DNA of 24,000 nt from a virus: IMG/VR virus record IMGVR_UViG_3300008954_000275, positions 1-24,000 of that record. One strand, written 5' to 3'. Each line of letters starts with the position of its first letter. Position 1 is the first letter of the stretch. The position numbers and the translations under genes were made by a program. Shown one piece after another: positions 1 to 6,458 of the stretch. The notes below the pieces were generated by a model. The model saw only the letters and a list, made by a program, of their open reading frames with translations. It was not told where the DNA came from and did no database searches.

Positions 1-2
1 AT

Positions 3-590
3 ATATTTCAAACACTAAATAAGATCAGACGTGAAATTAGAGATGTTTTTCCCTATCTAGTGATCGAGGTAGAGAGAGCAGAAGCGGATGATGTAATCGC
101 GATCATGACAGAAATCTTGATAAAAGAACAGAATTTGATATTATCAGGTGATAAAGATTTCGGACAACTACAAAAATATGACAATGTGTTTCAGTTCAAT
201 CCTATGAGAAAGCACTTTGTCGAGATAGATGATCCAGAGAAATTTTTAAAGGAGCAGATACTACGTGGTGACAAGGGTGATGGAGTGCCTAATTTTCTAA
301 GCCCTGATGATACCTTTGTGTCTGGTTCAAGGCAAGTTCCTTTATCCAGAACTAAAGTTTCCAAGTGGATTGATATGGAGCCGGAGATATTTTGTAACTA
401 TGAAATGGCTGTCGGTTATCAGAGAAACAAGGAAATGGTGCAGTTGAGTAGTGATGTTATTCCAGATGATGTATCAATCAGTATTCTGGAATGTTGGAAA
501 AACTTTAAACCTAATAGTAGGTCAACAATGATGCCCTACTTTGTAGAGAATAAGCTAAAAATTCTAATGGAAAGAATTGATGAATTTTAA
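3..590 (+). CDS. rnh: RNase H, T4 rnh-type 5' nuclease (5'-truncated by window edge)
   Basis: C-terminal about 196 residues of a T4-type RNase H, the FEN-family 5'-3' nuclease that removes lagging-strand RNA primers. The frame is open from the left edge, so the true start lies outside the window; T4 RNase H is about 305 residues. Visible signatures are ERAEADDVIA (acidic metal-binding block), LSGDKDFGQL (the second acidic cluster), RGDKGDGVPN (helix-hairpin-helix-like DNA-binding block) and the closing FVENKLKILMERIDEF, which resembles the T4 C-terminus ending in NEF. It is followed after 12 nt by an AAGGAG ribosome-binding site for the next gene. In T4 this gene lies close to dsbA, 33 and 59; here 33 and 59 appear about 23 kb downstream. 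Identification is from recognised family motifs. Confidence 0.93.
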   Translation: MFQTLNKIRREIRDVFPYLVIEVERAEADDVIAIMTEILIKEQNLILSGDKDFGQLQKYDNVFQFNPMRKHFVEIDDPEKFLKEQILRGDKGDGVPNFLSPDDTFVSGSRQVPLSRTKVSKWIDMEPEIFCNYEMAVGYQRNKEMVQLSSDVIPDDVSISILECWKNFKPNSRSTMMPYFVENKLKILMERIDEF

Positions 591-602
591 GGAGTATATA
601 TA

Positions 603-1064
603 ATGGAAATTTCGTTACATGAAATATTTGAGCAGGTGTCTGAGGCATCTACACCTACAGGGAAAATTGCAATCCTACATGAGAATGATTCACAAGGGTT
701 ACAAGTATTTTTACGATGTGTTTATGATGATTCTGTTGAATGGTTAGTACCTGATACAGTTCCACCATATGAGCAGAACGATGCTCCAGAGTGGGATCTC
801 GCAGACATGAGACTAGAACAGGAAATGCCCAAGATTGGTAGATTTATTCAAGTGAATGGCCAGACACCAGTTCAAGGTAGGGATTTGACCAGAACCAGAC
901 GGGAACAGCTGTTTATTCAGTTATTGGAAGGGTTGCACCCAACAGAAGCTAATTTGTTGCTATCGTCTGTCAAGGATAAGAATCGTGTTTCTAAATCCAG
1001 ATTAAAACAATACAAAGGATTAACAGAGAGGTTAGTCAAGAAGGCTTTTCCTGATCTTATATGA
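603..1064 (+). CDS. DUF6433-family T4-like phage protein
   Basis: A 153-residue soluble protein with the layout I associate with DUF6433 of T4-like phages: an N-terminal LHEIFEQVSEAST helix, a central VEWLVPDTVPPYEQND block, and a C-terminal half with REQLFIQLLEGLHPTEANLLL and KGLTERLVKKAFPDL. Function is unknown in the family. The start is supported by AAGGAG about 7 nt upstream of ATG. Its stop overlaps the next gene's start (ATGA-type, 4 nt), suggesting translational coupling. The family link is from memory of its conserved blocks; no biochemical role should be read into it. Confidence 0.82.
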   Translation: MEISLHEIFEQVSEASTPTGKIAILHENDSQGLQVFLRCVYDDSVEWLVPDTVPPYEQNDAPEWDLADMRLEQEMPKIGRFIQVNGQTPVQGRDLTRTRREQLFIQLLEGLHPTEANLLLSSVKDKNRVSKSRLKQYKGLTERLVKKAFPDLI

Positions 1065-1480
1065 GTTTAGATATGAATAGATGTTGGTTTATAGATGTTG
1101 ATGGTACGATTGTAGAACATCAATCAGATTTTAAATTGTTAGATGCTCTGTTCAATAAGGATTGGAAATTGGATAAGATTCTGCCTGGTGTAGCTCACTT
1201 GTGGGATAACATACCAGAGCAGGATTACATTGTGATTACTACGGCTCGTCCTAGTATTTTTCGTTATATGACAGAGAAAGCTCTCAAACGTCATGGTCTG
1301 AGATTCGATTATATCCTGATGAATTTACCGTCAGGGCCTCGGATTTTAGTTAATGATACCAAACCAGAAAATGAAGGTGGAATGACAACAGCTCATGCGA
1401 TACCAGTTGAACGGAATAAAGGGTTGGCCTGGGAAGATTTTCAAGAATATTTTAGTAGCGAAGGAACTGATACTATATAG
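1061..1480 (+). CDS. HAD-superfamily phosphatase-like protein
   Basis: A 139-residue protein with HAD-fold motif I FIDVDGTI near residues 10-17 (Asp12 predicted nucleophile, Asp14 acid/base), motif II ITTAR (Thr, about residues 66-70) and a motif IV-like acidic site in LVNDTKPENEGG. A basic residue for motif III may be Lys82 or Lys85 in the helix between. Length suits a compact, capless HAD enzyme such as phage polynucleotide or nucleotide phosphatases. The substrate cannot be read from sequence. ATG at 1061 overlaps the stop of the upstream gene; ATG at 1073 is an alternative start just before the nucleophile strand. It probably belongs to the same transcript as rnh and the DUF6433 gene. Confidence 0.82.
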   Translation: MSLDMNRCWFIDVDGTIVEHQSDFKLLDALFNKDWKLDKILPGVAHLWDNIPEQDYIVITTARPSIFRYMTEKALKRHGLRFDYILMNLPSGPRILVNDTKPENEGGMTTAHAIPVERNKGLAWEDFQEYFSSEGTDTI

Positions 1481-1552
1481 TAGATTTCTTTTTTGGAAAG
1501 GTAGATTTCAGAAATCATGGATTTTGTGGAGAATTGAGACATATTATGGAAT

Positions 1553-1591
1553 ACCGGCGGATGACTTTCAGTTTAGGAAGTTACCGCCGGT
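1553..1591 (+). repeat. GC-rich inverted repeat (possible RNA hairpin)
   Basis: ACCGGCGG at 1553-1560 is exactly complementary to CCGCCGGT at 1584-1591, with a 23-nt loop. It sits in the roughly 150-nt gap between the HAD gene and the gene at 1628. The following bases are only moderately T-rich (TTTCTGTTCT), so it could be a weak terminator, an RNA-processing hairpin or a leader structure. The loop is longer than in typical intrinsic terminators. Confidence 0.5.
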
Positions 1592-1627
1592 TTCTGTTCT
1601 AATCAAAGATTTATGGGGGTTTGGAAA

Positions 1628-1870
1628 ATGGCTACACCACCTAAAACAAGGGTAGACTTATCAGAGGGTTTACAGTTTTTACTTGATTCTATCAAGGATG
1701 AAACTGAAGAATTGAAAAATATGGCAGAGATGTTGTCAGATGATCTACCACTATCTAAGACAGCTAGAGCTCGGATTGAGTTAGGATTCGCGATAATTAA
1801 GTCTTGTTGTAAGATGTCAAATGAATTGTTTGAATATAGTGAGGGAATAACTGTAAAATATGACGATTGA
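1628..1870 (+). CDS. Small helical protein of unknown function
   Basis: An 80-residue protein, not recognised. It reads as alpha-helical: SEGLQFLLDSIKDETEELKN is amphipathic, followed by SKTARARIELGFAIIKSCCK. I start it at ATG 1628, preceded by a GGGGG run about 8 nt upstream, rather than the ATG at 1613, which lacks a convincing ribosome-binding site. Its last 11 nt overlap the start of the next small gene in another frame, as expected in a dense phage operon. The two adjacent cysteines near residue 65 are notable but not a metal motif. Confidence 0.7.
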   Translation: MATPPKTRVDLSEGLQFLLDSIKDETEELKNMAEMLSDDLPLSKTARARIELGFAIIKSCCKMSNELFEYSEGITVKYDD

Positions 1871-2036
1871 AGAGCAGTACGAATATTTAGTTGCGAGAGG
1901 GTTTGCAAGAAGGATTAAGGAAGCTCTTGAAAAAGGATTTTATCCTGATCCAGAGAAGGGTAAAAAACTAGTAGAAAATCTTGAAGCTAAAATGGTAGTT
2001 CTCAAGGAATTGGATAAAGAATGCGGTACAGATTGA
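1860..2036 (+). CDS. 58-residue small phage protein
   Basis: ATG at 1860 opens a 58-residue frame beginning MTIEEQYEYLVARGFARRIKE and ending in KECGTD. It is charged and probably helical (EKGKKLVENLEAKMVVLKEL). It overlaps the previous gene by 11 nt and the next by 16 nt, in different frames. Not recognised; no domain motif. The continuous coding-like composition and the clean overlap chain are the reasons for calling it. Confidence 0.6.
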   Translation: MTIEEQYEYLVARGFARRIKEALEKGFYPDPEKGKKLVENLEAKMVVLKELDKECGTD

Positions 2037-2143
2037 TTGTTCCAGAAGGATTGTATGAATCTGATACTATTATCGGATTAGTAGTAGAGGTATTAAGGCA
2101 TCGGTTTGAACATTTGGTCAGACACGGAAAATGGATGGACTAA
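2021..2143 (+). CDS. 40-residue small phage protein
   Basis: ATG at 2021 begins a 40-residue frame (MRYRLIVPEGLYESD... to ...HGKWMD). It starts inside the end of the preceding small gene and its TAA overlaps the ATG of the next gene (TAATG at 2141-2145). Basic at the C-terminus. Not recognised. The call rests on the overlap chain and uninterrupted frame, so confidence is moderate. Confidence 0.5.
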   Translation: MRYRLIVPEGLYESDTIIGLVVEVLRHRFEHLVRHGKWMD

Positions 2144-2349
2144 TGATAAGTAAGCTGTTGAATTATCACAGGAAAATTGGAAAATTTGCAACTAGAGTGG
2201 TACTCGCTGAGATAGTTCAAATAGTTACTTATACGTGTGTTTTCACAACGGTAATGTTAATGATTACTCATCTGTTGATAGCAGGTGAGTTTGGATTTTG
2301 TTGGTGGAGTGCTGAAAGGGGTTGGTTATGGAAGAACTTGATTGGGTAG
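2143..2349 (+). CDS. Small membrane protein
   Basis: A 68-residue protein with one strong hydrophobic segment at about residues 22-50 (EIVQIVTYTCVFTTVMLMIT followed by HLLIAG), long enough for one or two membrane passes. The N-terminal part is basic (KLLNYHRKIGKFATR), predicting a cytoplasmic N-terminus. The C-terminus is tryptophan-rich. Start chosen at ATG 2143, coupled to the upstream TAA (TAATG), rather than ATG 2131 inside the upstream gene. Its end overlaps the next tiny membrane gene. No family recognised. Confidence 0.62.
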   Translation: MISKLLNYHRKIGKFATRVVLAEIVQIVTYTCVFTTVMLMITHLLIAGEFGFCWWSAERGWLWKNLIG

Positions 2350-2444
2350 TGATTGGTGCTTGTGTTATGTGGGGAATCGGTATGATCGGTGTTGGGATTT
2401 TAGTTTACAGGTCAGTCTCAAAAGGTGATGATGGTAAAAACTAG
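2328..2444 (+). CDS. 38-residue single-pass membrane peptide
   Basis: ATG at 2328, overlapping the end of the previous gene, opens a 38-residue frame: a short acidic N-terminus (MEELDW), a hydrophobic span from about residue 7 to 27 (VVIGACVMWGIGMIGVGILV), then a polar tail YRSVSKGDDGKN. This is a typical phage membrane micropeptide. Function unknown. It ends 8 nt before a tRNA gene. Confidence 0.55.
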   Translation: MEELDWVVIGACVMWGIGMIGVGILVYRSVSKGDDGKN

Positions 2445-2452
2445 AGTAATAA

Positions 2453-2526
2453 CGGGGTGTAGTTCAGTCCGGCAGAACGCCTGCTTTGGGAGCAGGAGGC
2501 CGTAGGTTCAAATCCTACCATCCCGA
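2453..2526 (+). tRNA. tRNA-Pro (UGG anticodon)
   Basis: A 74-nt cloverleaf. The acceptor arm CGGGGTG pairs with CATCCCG (one G-T pair), followed by discriminator A at 2526. The anticodon arm CCTGC TTTGGGA GCAGG carries anticodon TGG. The T arm GTAGG TTCAAAT CCTAC is perfect. No 3' CCA is encoded; it must be added by host nucleotidyltransferase. An ORF drawn across it is spurious. Confidence 0.95.
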
Positions 2527-2545
2527 TTTTCGTGAGGTGTTTATT

Positions 2546-2746
2546 ATGAATCTAAAAGATAATACGTTGAAGGTAAAGCTAATATTTGAGTTAGATGTAG
2601 AGACAGATGATACTATAGAACCAAAGCATGTAGTTAATATCATTGCGGATGAAATTCGTATTAGGAAAAAATATGATGGATTTGAAGTCAGTGGCTTTGA
2701 AATGGACTATGAGGTAAGAAAAAATCCAGATATGTGGAAAGTTTGA
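2546..2746 (+). CDS. 66-residue acidic small protein
   Basis: Begins at ATG 2546 after GTGAGGTG, shortly downstream of tRNA-Pro; the longer open frame upstream runs through the tRNA and is not credible. The protein starts MNLKDNTLKVKLIFELDVET and reads as beta-strand, helix (VVNIIADEIRIRKKY), beta-strand, with a charged surface. Not recognised. It is followed by the first class A promoter, so it is probably the last gene of the preceding unit. Confidence 0.68.
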   Translation: MNLKDNTLKVKLIFELDVETDDTIEPKHVVNIIADEIRIRKKYDGFEVSGFEMDYEVRKNPDMWKV

Positions 2747-2764
2747 AAAAAAGTGCATTTAGAC

Positions 2765-2794
2765 TTGACACAGCTAGTGTCAATATGGTATAAT
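2765..2794 (+). promoter_or_regulatory. Class A promoter, copy 1
   Basis: TTGACA (2765-2770), an 18-bp spacer, TATAAT (2789-2794), with TGG immediately before the -10 (extended -10). Both hexamers match the sigma70 consensus exactly, so it is probably read by unmodified host RNA polymerase early in infection. The -35 lies in an inverted repeat TTGACAC/GTGTCAA (2765-2783), a possible operator. It drives the genes at 2824-3326 and probably the two downstream tRNAs. A 20-nt block around the -35 recurs at copy 2. Confidence 0.88.
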
Positions 2795-2823
2795 ATAGTA
2801 TATTAAACAATTGGAGATTTGAA

Positions 2824-3024
2824 ATGACGTTACAACAACTGATAGATCAATTACAAGAACTGAAGTCAGAACATGGTGAGAACATAGAAGTGAACTTCAC
2901 GATACCGGCACATGAAGGTTCGTATGAATCAGATTATGGTGCGTCGGAGTTGACGGAATCGGAAGCTTTCCAAATGCCGTGGAAAGGCGAAATGTACAAC
3001 GTACTGTCTTTAACCTTACAGTAA
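2824..3024 (+). CDS. 66-residue small phage protein
   Basis: Starts at ATG 2824 with GGAG 7 nt upstream, about 30 nt downstream of the class A -10 element. The N-terminus MTLQQLIDQLQELKSEHGEN followed by an IEVNF strand is a layout I associate with widespread small phage proteins (helix, GxxIEV strand). The remainder (IPAHEGSYESDYGASELTES) is acidic. No enzymatic motif is visible. First gene of a strong early promoter, so it may be made abundantly early. Confidence 0.72.
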   Translation: MTLQQLIDQLQELKSEHGENIEVNFTIPAHEGSYESDYGASELTESEAFQMPWKGEMYNVLSLTLQ

Positions 3025-3034
3025 GGGGTATTTG

Positions 3035-3208
3035 ATGATACGATATATGTTAGGAATGTTGACGATTATAGGTGTCGCCGGTGGTACGGAATGGGGCACC
3101 TTGTCTCCAAGTGCAGCTTTTCTCGGCGGAATTTTTGGTTTATGGCTGATGTATTCTCCGATTAAAGATGGAAGTATCTACAAACTGATTAACAATAAAA
3201 TTCGGTAG
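3035..3208 (+). CDS. 57-residue small membrane protein
   Basis: ATG at 3035 preceded by AAGGGG. Two hydrophobic segments, about residues 4-17 (YMLGMLTIIGVAGG) and 26-41 (AAFLGGIFGLWLMYS), then a basic tail ending NNKIR. Likely a two-helix hairpin in the inner membrane. It sits between the small gene at 2824 and a basic 37-residue peptide. No family recognised. Confidence 0.6.
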   Translation: MIRYMLGMLTIIGVAGGTEWGTLSPSAAFLGGIFGLWLMYSPIKDGSIYKLINNKIR

Positions 3209-3212
3209 GTAT

Positions 3213-3326
3213 ATGAGAAAGCGTAGAAAATTGACCAAGAAAAGGTTACAGGAAAAGCGTAATAGAGAACAGATGTTAAAAGCTAGTATCAATCCTGTAA
3301 CAGGTAAGACATGGGGAAGGAAATAG
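3213..3326 (+). CDS. 37-residue highly basic peptide
   Basis: ATG at 3213, 5 nt after the preceding stop. A 37-residue product starting MRKRRKLTKKRLQEKRNRE and ending NPVTGKTWGRK, extremely rich in Lys and Arg, suggesting nucleic-acid or ribosome binding. Not recognised. It ends 14 nt before tRNA-Ala. Confidence is limited by its size. Confidence 0.5.
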   Translation: MRKRRKLTKKRLQEKRNREQMLKASINPVTGKTWGRK

Positions 3327-3340
3327 GTTGATAAACATAT

Positions 3341-3413
3341 GGGGATATAGCTCAGATGGGAGAGCGTTGCCCTTGCACGGCAAAGGTCGCCGGTTCGATC
3401 CCGGCTGTCTCCA
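3341..3413 (+). tRNA. tRNA-Ala (UGC anticodon)
   Basis: A 73-nt cloverleaf: acceptor GGGGATA with TGTCTCC (wobble pairs included) and discriminator A, D arm GCTC...GAGC, anticodon arm TTGCC CTTGCAC GGCAA with anticodon TGC, T arm GCCGG TTCGATC CCGGC. No encoded CCA. Only 7 nt separate it from tRNA-Thr. Confidence 0.95.
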
Positions 3414-3420
3414 TTATTAT

Positions 3421-3493
3421 GCTGATGTAGCTCAGACGGCAGAGCAGTAGCTTTGTAAGCTTCAGGTCGTCGGTTCGATTCCGACCATCAGCT
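3421..3493 (+). tRNA. tRNA-Thr (UGU anticodon)
   Basis: A 73-nt cloverleaf: acceptor GCTGATG with CATCAGC and discriminator T, D arm GCTC...GAGC, anticodon loop TTTGTAA with anticodon TGT, T arm GTCGG TTCGATT CCGAC. The anticodon stem GTAGC/GCTTC holds one T-T mismatch. No CCA is encoded; a short T-run follows directly. Confidence 0.93.
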
Positions 3494-3530
3494 TTTTCTC
3501 AAAAAAAGTTTGAAAAAAATCACTTTTACC

Positions 3531-3570
3531 CTAAACCTTTTAAACTGCAGAACGTCTAATATAGTGTATA
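3531..3570 (+). promoter_or_regulatory. Class B promoter-like element, copy 1
   Basis: CTAAACCTTT (3531-3540), 11 bp, then ACGTCTAATATAGTGTAT (3552-3569), followed by AAAGGAC. This is one of four near-identical elements. It is preceded by an A/T-rich tract after tRNA-Thr and followed 20 nt later by a TTG-started gene. The ATAGTGTATA segment aligns with the -10 of class A promoters, or TAATAT could be the -10. No standard -35 is present. Confidence 0.6.
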
Positions 3571-3589
3571 TATAAAGGACAAATAGTTT

Positions 3590-3781
3590 TTGAAACTGAA
3601 GAAACGACTCAAGACCATCAAACAGATTGAAAATCTGTCAATCAAGCTGGACTACAACATTTTTGATGTTCTACCTGAAGATGTATTGAAACAGTTGAAT
3701 CCTAATTTCAGTCGCCCGACAATTGGATTTCAGTATCAACCGTCAACAAATGTTGTTGACAACAATCGAAACAAAATTTGA
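3590..3781 (+). CDS. 63-residue basic protein, TTG start
   Basis: TTG at 3590 is the only sensible start; GGAC lies just upstream (AAAGGACA at 3576-3583). The N-terminus is strongly basic (MKLKKRLKTIKQIENLSIKL), followed by DYNIFDVLPEDVLKQLNPNF. Its last codons cover a TTGTTG-A-CAACAA palindrome, part of which recurs near 7377-7400 with no gene attached. Unrecognised. It is flanked by a class B element upstream and a class A promoter downstream. Confidence 0.6.
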   Translation: MKLKKRLKTIKQIENLSIKLDYNIFDVLPEDVLKQLNPNFSRPTIGFQYQPSTNVVDNNRNKI

Positions 3782-3799
3782 AGAAAGTTGCATTTAGAC

Positions 3800-3829
3800 T
3801 TGACACAGCTACCTCATAAATGGTATAAT
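3800..3829 (+). promoter_or_regulatory. Class A promoter, copy 2
   Basis: TTGACA (3800-3805), 18-bp spacer, TATAAT (3824-3829) with preceding TGG. The 20-nt block GCATTTAGACTTGACACAGC is shared exactly with copy 1, but the second half of the inverted repeat is absent here. It directly precedes the large peptidase/VWA gene. Confidence 0.88.
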
Positions 3830-3852
3830 AGTATTATCAACAATTGGGAGAT

Positions 3853-6081
3853 ATGACATTGAGAACTAAAGTAGAGAACAAAATTTTCAAAGATAAGTTG
3901 GCTAAACTGATGGCGACAGAGAATCTTACCGTCGAATACGGTGAATTTGAAACCGCGGTATTCAATACTGTTGATCGCGTTCTGTCACTTCCGAACTGGT
4001 CACATACATCTAATGATGTTCACAATTTATTAGTAGGTCATGAAGTCAGTCACGCACTAAACACTCCACAATTATCAGATGAATCAGTTTTCACTGATAT
4101 TGATGAAGATCGCCCTCAGGTAGTCCACACTTATATGAATGTGGTAGAGGATGCACGAATTGAACGTGAGATCAAGACCAAATTTCCTGGGCTGAAGAGA
4201 TCATTCTTCAACGGCTATAAGACTCTGGTCGAAGAAGATAAATTCGGTATCAATGACCGCGATGTGTCAGAAATGAACCTGATTGACAGAATTAACCTGT
4301 TCTTCAAGGTTGGCAATCATGTTCACGTACCGTTCAGTCCAGAAGAAAAGCCCTTTCTGAAATTGGTAGAAAATACCAATAGTTTTGATGATGTGATGGA
4401 AGTAGTCAAAAGTATCTACTCTTACGCGAAGACCAAAGCTGAAGATGAAATGAACGAAGCTGAAACTTCTACTGAACACAAAATGATGATTGCCGGTGAT
4501 GATGATGATTCTACACCAGAATCTAATCCAGCTTCATCTGACATTACTGATTCAGAAAAGGTCGAGATGCCGTCTAATAGTTCTTCTGGTGAAGATGAAG
4601 CTGATCTCGGCGATGAGGAAAATTCTTCTGATTCTGATGATACGTCTGGCTCAGGCGGTAATGAAGGTGCGGATGACCAATTAACTGATAAATTGGATTC
4701 TGAAACTTCCAATAGTCTGAAGGATTCACTTGATGATCTGGTCGAAAAGGACAATTGGGGCAGTGCTGATGTTCCTAATTATTACTACATTCCAGAAGTC
4801 AACTCTGATGATTTTGTGGTAGAATTAAAGGATGTTCACCGTCAGATTGAAGCTTACTATTCCACTGGATACCAGTTTGAAGCTGATGAAATACGTCAGG
4901 AATTCACTAAGTTCAAGCGTGATACGTCCAAAGTAGTCAACTACATGGCGAAGGAATTTGAACTCAAGAAAAACGCAGAACAGATGTCAAGAGCGTCGGT
5001 TTCCAAAACTGGTGTAATTGATGTCAACAAGCTTCACTCATACAAGTACAATGATGATCTGTTCCGTCGAGTGACTTCAATCCCAGGCGGGAAAAATCAT
5101 GGTCTGGTGATGTTTGTCGATTGGTCTGGCTCAATGTCCGATTCAATCGGTGCTGTTATCCGTCAATCACTGACACTCGCAATGTTCTGTAAGAAAGTTG
5201 ACATTCCGTTTAACCTGTATTCCTTTACTGATTCCGGCATCAAGGTTGGTCACATCACACCCGGCGTTCATGAGCCAGATGATGTGGTAGGAAATGAAAC
5301 TCATTATGGCCATCCGGCGATCAATTACAAGTCTGGTGATATGACCATTTCCAATTTCCGTCTACGTGAACTACTCAACTCCAAGCTGAATAATCGACTA
5401 TTCGACATCGCGATGTATAACCTGTTCACTATGGCCAAGAATCTGGATGATTCGTACTGGAGAAATGTACCTTATAATGACCAGCTGAATTCGACTCCAT
5501 TGAACGAAGCTATCATCATCGCCCATGACCTGATTCCAAAATTCCGTTCACATTATAACTTGGAAAAGGTAACCGCGGTCTGGCTGACAGATGGCGACTC
5601 TAATTCTAATGATACTAGATATTTCGCGGGTGATGGCGATAATCCCTATACCTATTCATCAACCGAAAGAATTGTCAGTAATCGAACAACCAAACTTCAG
5701 TATCCAGCTAGTAACAGATCTGAAATGACCAACGCCCTTCTTGAATCACTGAAAGAAACAACACAGATTGAGACGGTTGGATTTTTCCTAACTGAGAGAA
5801 GAGCACAGAATCTAAGGTATAAGATACCCATGACAGAAGAAAATGAAAAGAAACTTAAATCCTTCTATCGTAACAAGTCAGCAGTATTCACAAATGTCCG
5901 CGGATACTCGGAATACTATGTACTCAGATCAGGAAAAAAAGATCTGGATACTGACTTTGATACCTTTGATATTGAGAGCGGAATGAAAAAAGGAAAAATC
6001 ACCACCGCGTTTAAGAAGCATACCAAAGCTCGTTTGACCAATCGAGTAGTATTAACCTCACTGATTGACGTAATATCATAA
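3853..6081 (+). CDS. CobT-like protein: metallopeptidase-like HExxH domain plus VWA domain
   Basis: A 742-residue protein in three parts. The N-terminal part (about 1-200) has HEVSH at 63-67 and VVEDARIE with Glu99, the layout of gluzincin-type metallopeptidase-like domains fused to VWA proteins. Residues about 205-300 are an acidic Ser/Asp/Glu-rich linker, as in CobT. The C-terminal VWA domain has an intact metal-ion adhesion site: DWSGS (Asp423, Ser425, Ser427), Thr548 in STPLNEA, and Asp580 in LTDGDS. CobT-type proteins work with a hexameric AAA+ partner (CobS/MoxR type), and such an ATPase is encoded at 7780. Known partners drive metal insertion or protein remodelling; a role in cobalamin synthesis is not implied. 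ATG 3853 is only 2 nt after GGAG, while in-frame TTG 3859 is 8 nt after it. Whether the peptidase site is active is unknown. Confidence 0.85.
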   Translation: MTLRTKVENKIFKDKLAKLMATENLTVEYGEFETAVFNTVDRVLSLPNWSHTSNDVHNLLVGHEVSHALNTPQLSDESVFTDIDEDRPQVVHTYMNVVEDARIEREIKTKFPGLKRSFFNGYKTLVEEDKFGINDRDVSEMNLIDRINLFFKVGNHVHVPFSPEEKPFLKLVENTNSFDDVMEVVKSIYSYAKTKAEDEMNEAETSTEHKMMIAGDDDDSTPESNPASSDITDSEKVEMPSNSSSGEDEADLGDEENSSDSDDTSGSGGNEGADDQLTDKLDSETSNSLKDSLDDLVEKDNWGSADVPNYYYIPEVNSDDFVVELKDVHRQIEAYYSTGYQFEADEIRQEFTKFKRDTSKVVNYMAKEFELKKNAEQMSRASVSKTGVIDVNKLHSYKYNDDLFRRVTSIPGGKNHGLVMFVDWSGSMSDSIGAVIRQSLTLAMFCKKVDIPFNLYSFTDSGIKVGHITPGVHEPDDVVGNETHYGHPAINYKSGDMTISNFRLRELLNSKLNNRLFDIAMYNLFTMAKNLDDSYWRNVPYNDQLNSTPLNEAIIIAHDLIPKFRSHYNLEKVTAVWLTDGDSNSNDTRYFAGDGDNPYTYSSTERIVSNRTTKLQYPASNRSEMTNALLESLKETTQIETVGFFLTERRAQNLRYKIPMTEENEKKLKSFYRNKSAVFTNVRGYSEYYVLRSGKKDLDTDFDTFDIESGMKKGKITTAFKKHTKARLTNRVVLTSLIDVIS

Positions 6082-6329
6082 TGAGCAATAAGAAAGAAGC
6101 AATTTGCGAAATACTGATCGAGCTGGAGATCACCATTACAAAGGATGACTCCAGCAGAGATCAGGTCGCACAGCTGATACATCAATACATACAGGAAATG
6201 AAAAATTTTCCTAATGACTATCCTTTCAAGGTTAATAAGGTATCTGCGGACTATAACTTTACATTACCAGATAGTGATGATGAAACTGATCTGAGTAAGA
6301 TAAATCTTGAGAAGGTGATAAAGGTCTAA
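6081..6329 (+). CDS. 82-residue protein of unknown function
   Basis: Starts at ATG 6081 within TAATG, coupled to the VWA gene stop. Probably helical at the N-terminus (KEAICEILIELEITI), acidic at the C-terminus (PDSDDETDLSKIN). No motif recognised. The tight coupling to the CobT-like gene suggests co-expression and perhaps a related role, but this is inference from position only. Confidence 0.65.
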   Translation: MSNKKEAICEILIELEITITKDDSSRDQVAQLIHQYIQEMKNFPNDYPFKVNKVSADYNFTLPDSDDETDLSKINLEKVIKV

Positions 6330-6333
6330 TGAT

Positions 6334-6453
6334 ATGTGGATAGTAATTGGAATAGAATTTTTGGTGATAATTTTGATCTATACTTACAGATGGGAATTGA
6401 TAACAGGACTACTCACAATGTGGAGTAAATTCTTAGACAAGCTCTTTAGGTAA
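6334..6453 (+). CDS. 39-residue membrane peptide
   Basis: ATG at 6334, 4 nt after the previous stop. The product begins MWIVIGIEFLVIILIYTYRW, a single transmembrane segment, followed by a second moderately hydrophobic helix with a basic end (FLDKLFR). Unrecognised; a typical phage membrane micropeptide. Confidence 0.5.
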   Translation: MWIVIGIEFLVIILIYTYRWELITGLLTMWSKFLDKLFR

Positions 6454-6458
6454 AGAGA

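Noticed and set aside
1395-1655. An 86-codon open frame overlapping the HAD gene end and the gap before 1628.
   Set aside because: No ribosome-binding site at its ATG, it overlaps two better genes, and its unique part spans the 1553-1591 inverted repeat. A shorter gene in this frame cannot be fully excluded because the tail is somewhat protein-like.
2486-2545. Upstream extension of the 2546 gene.
   Set aside because: It would read through tRNA-Pro; ATG 2546 has its own ribosome-binding site.
3590-3781. TTGTTG-A-CAACAA palindrome near 3750 as a terminator.
   Set aside because: Short AT-rich stem without a following T-run; more likely part of the repeated promoter cassette.
4422-4754. A 110-codon minus-strand ORF inside the VWA gene.
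   Set aside because: It is the antisense of the Ser/Asp/Glu-rich linker; the repetitive composition leaves the opposite strand open. No promoter or ribosome-binding site.
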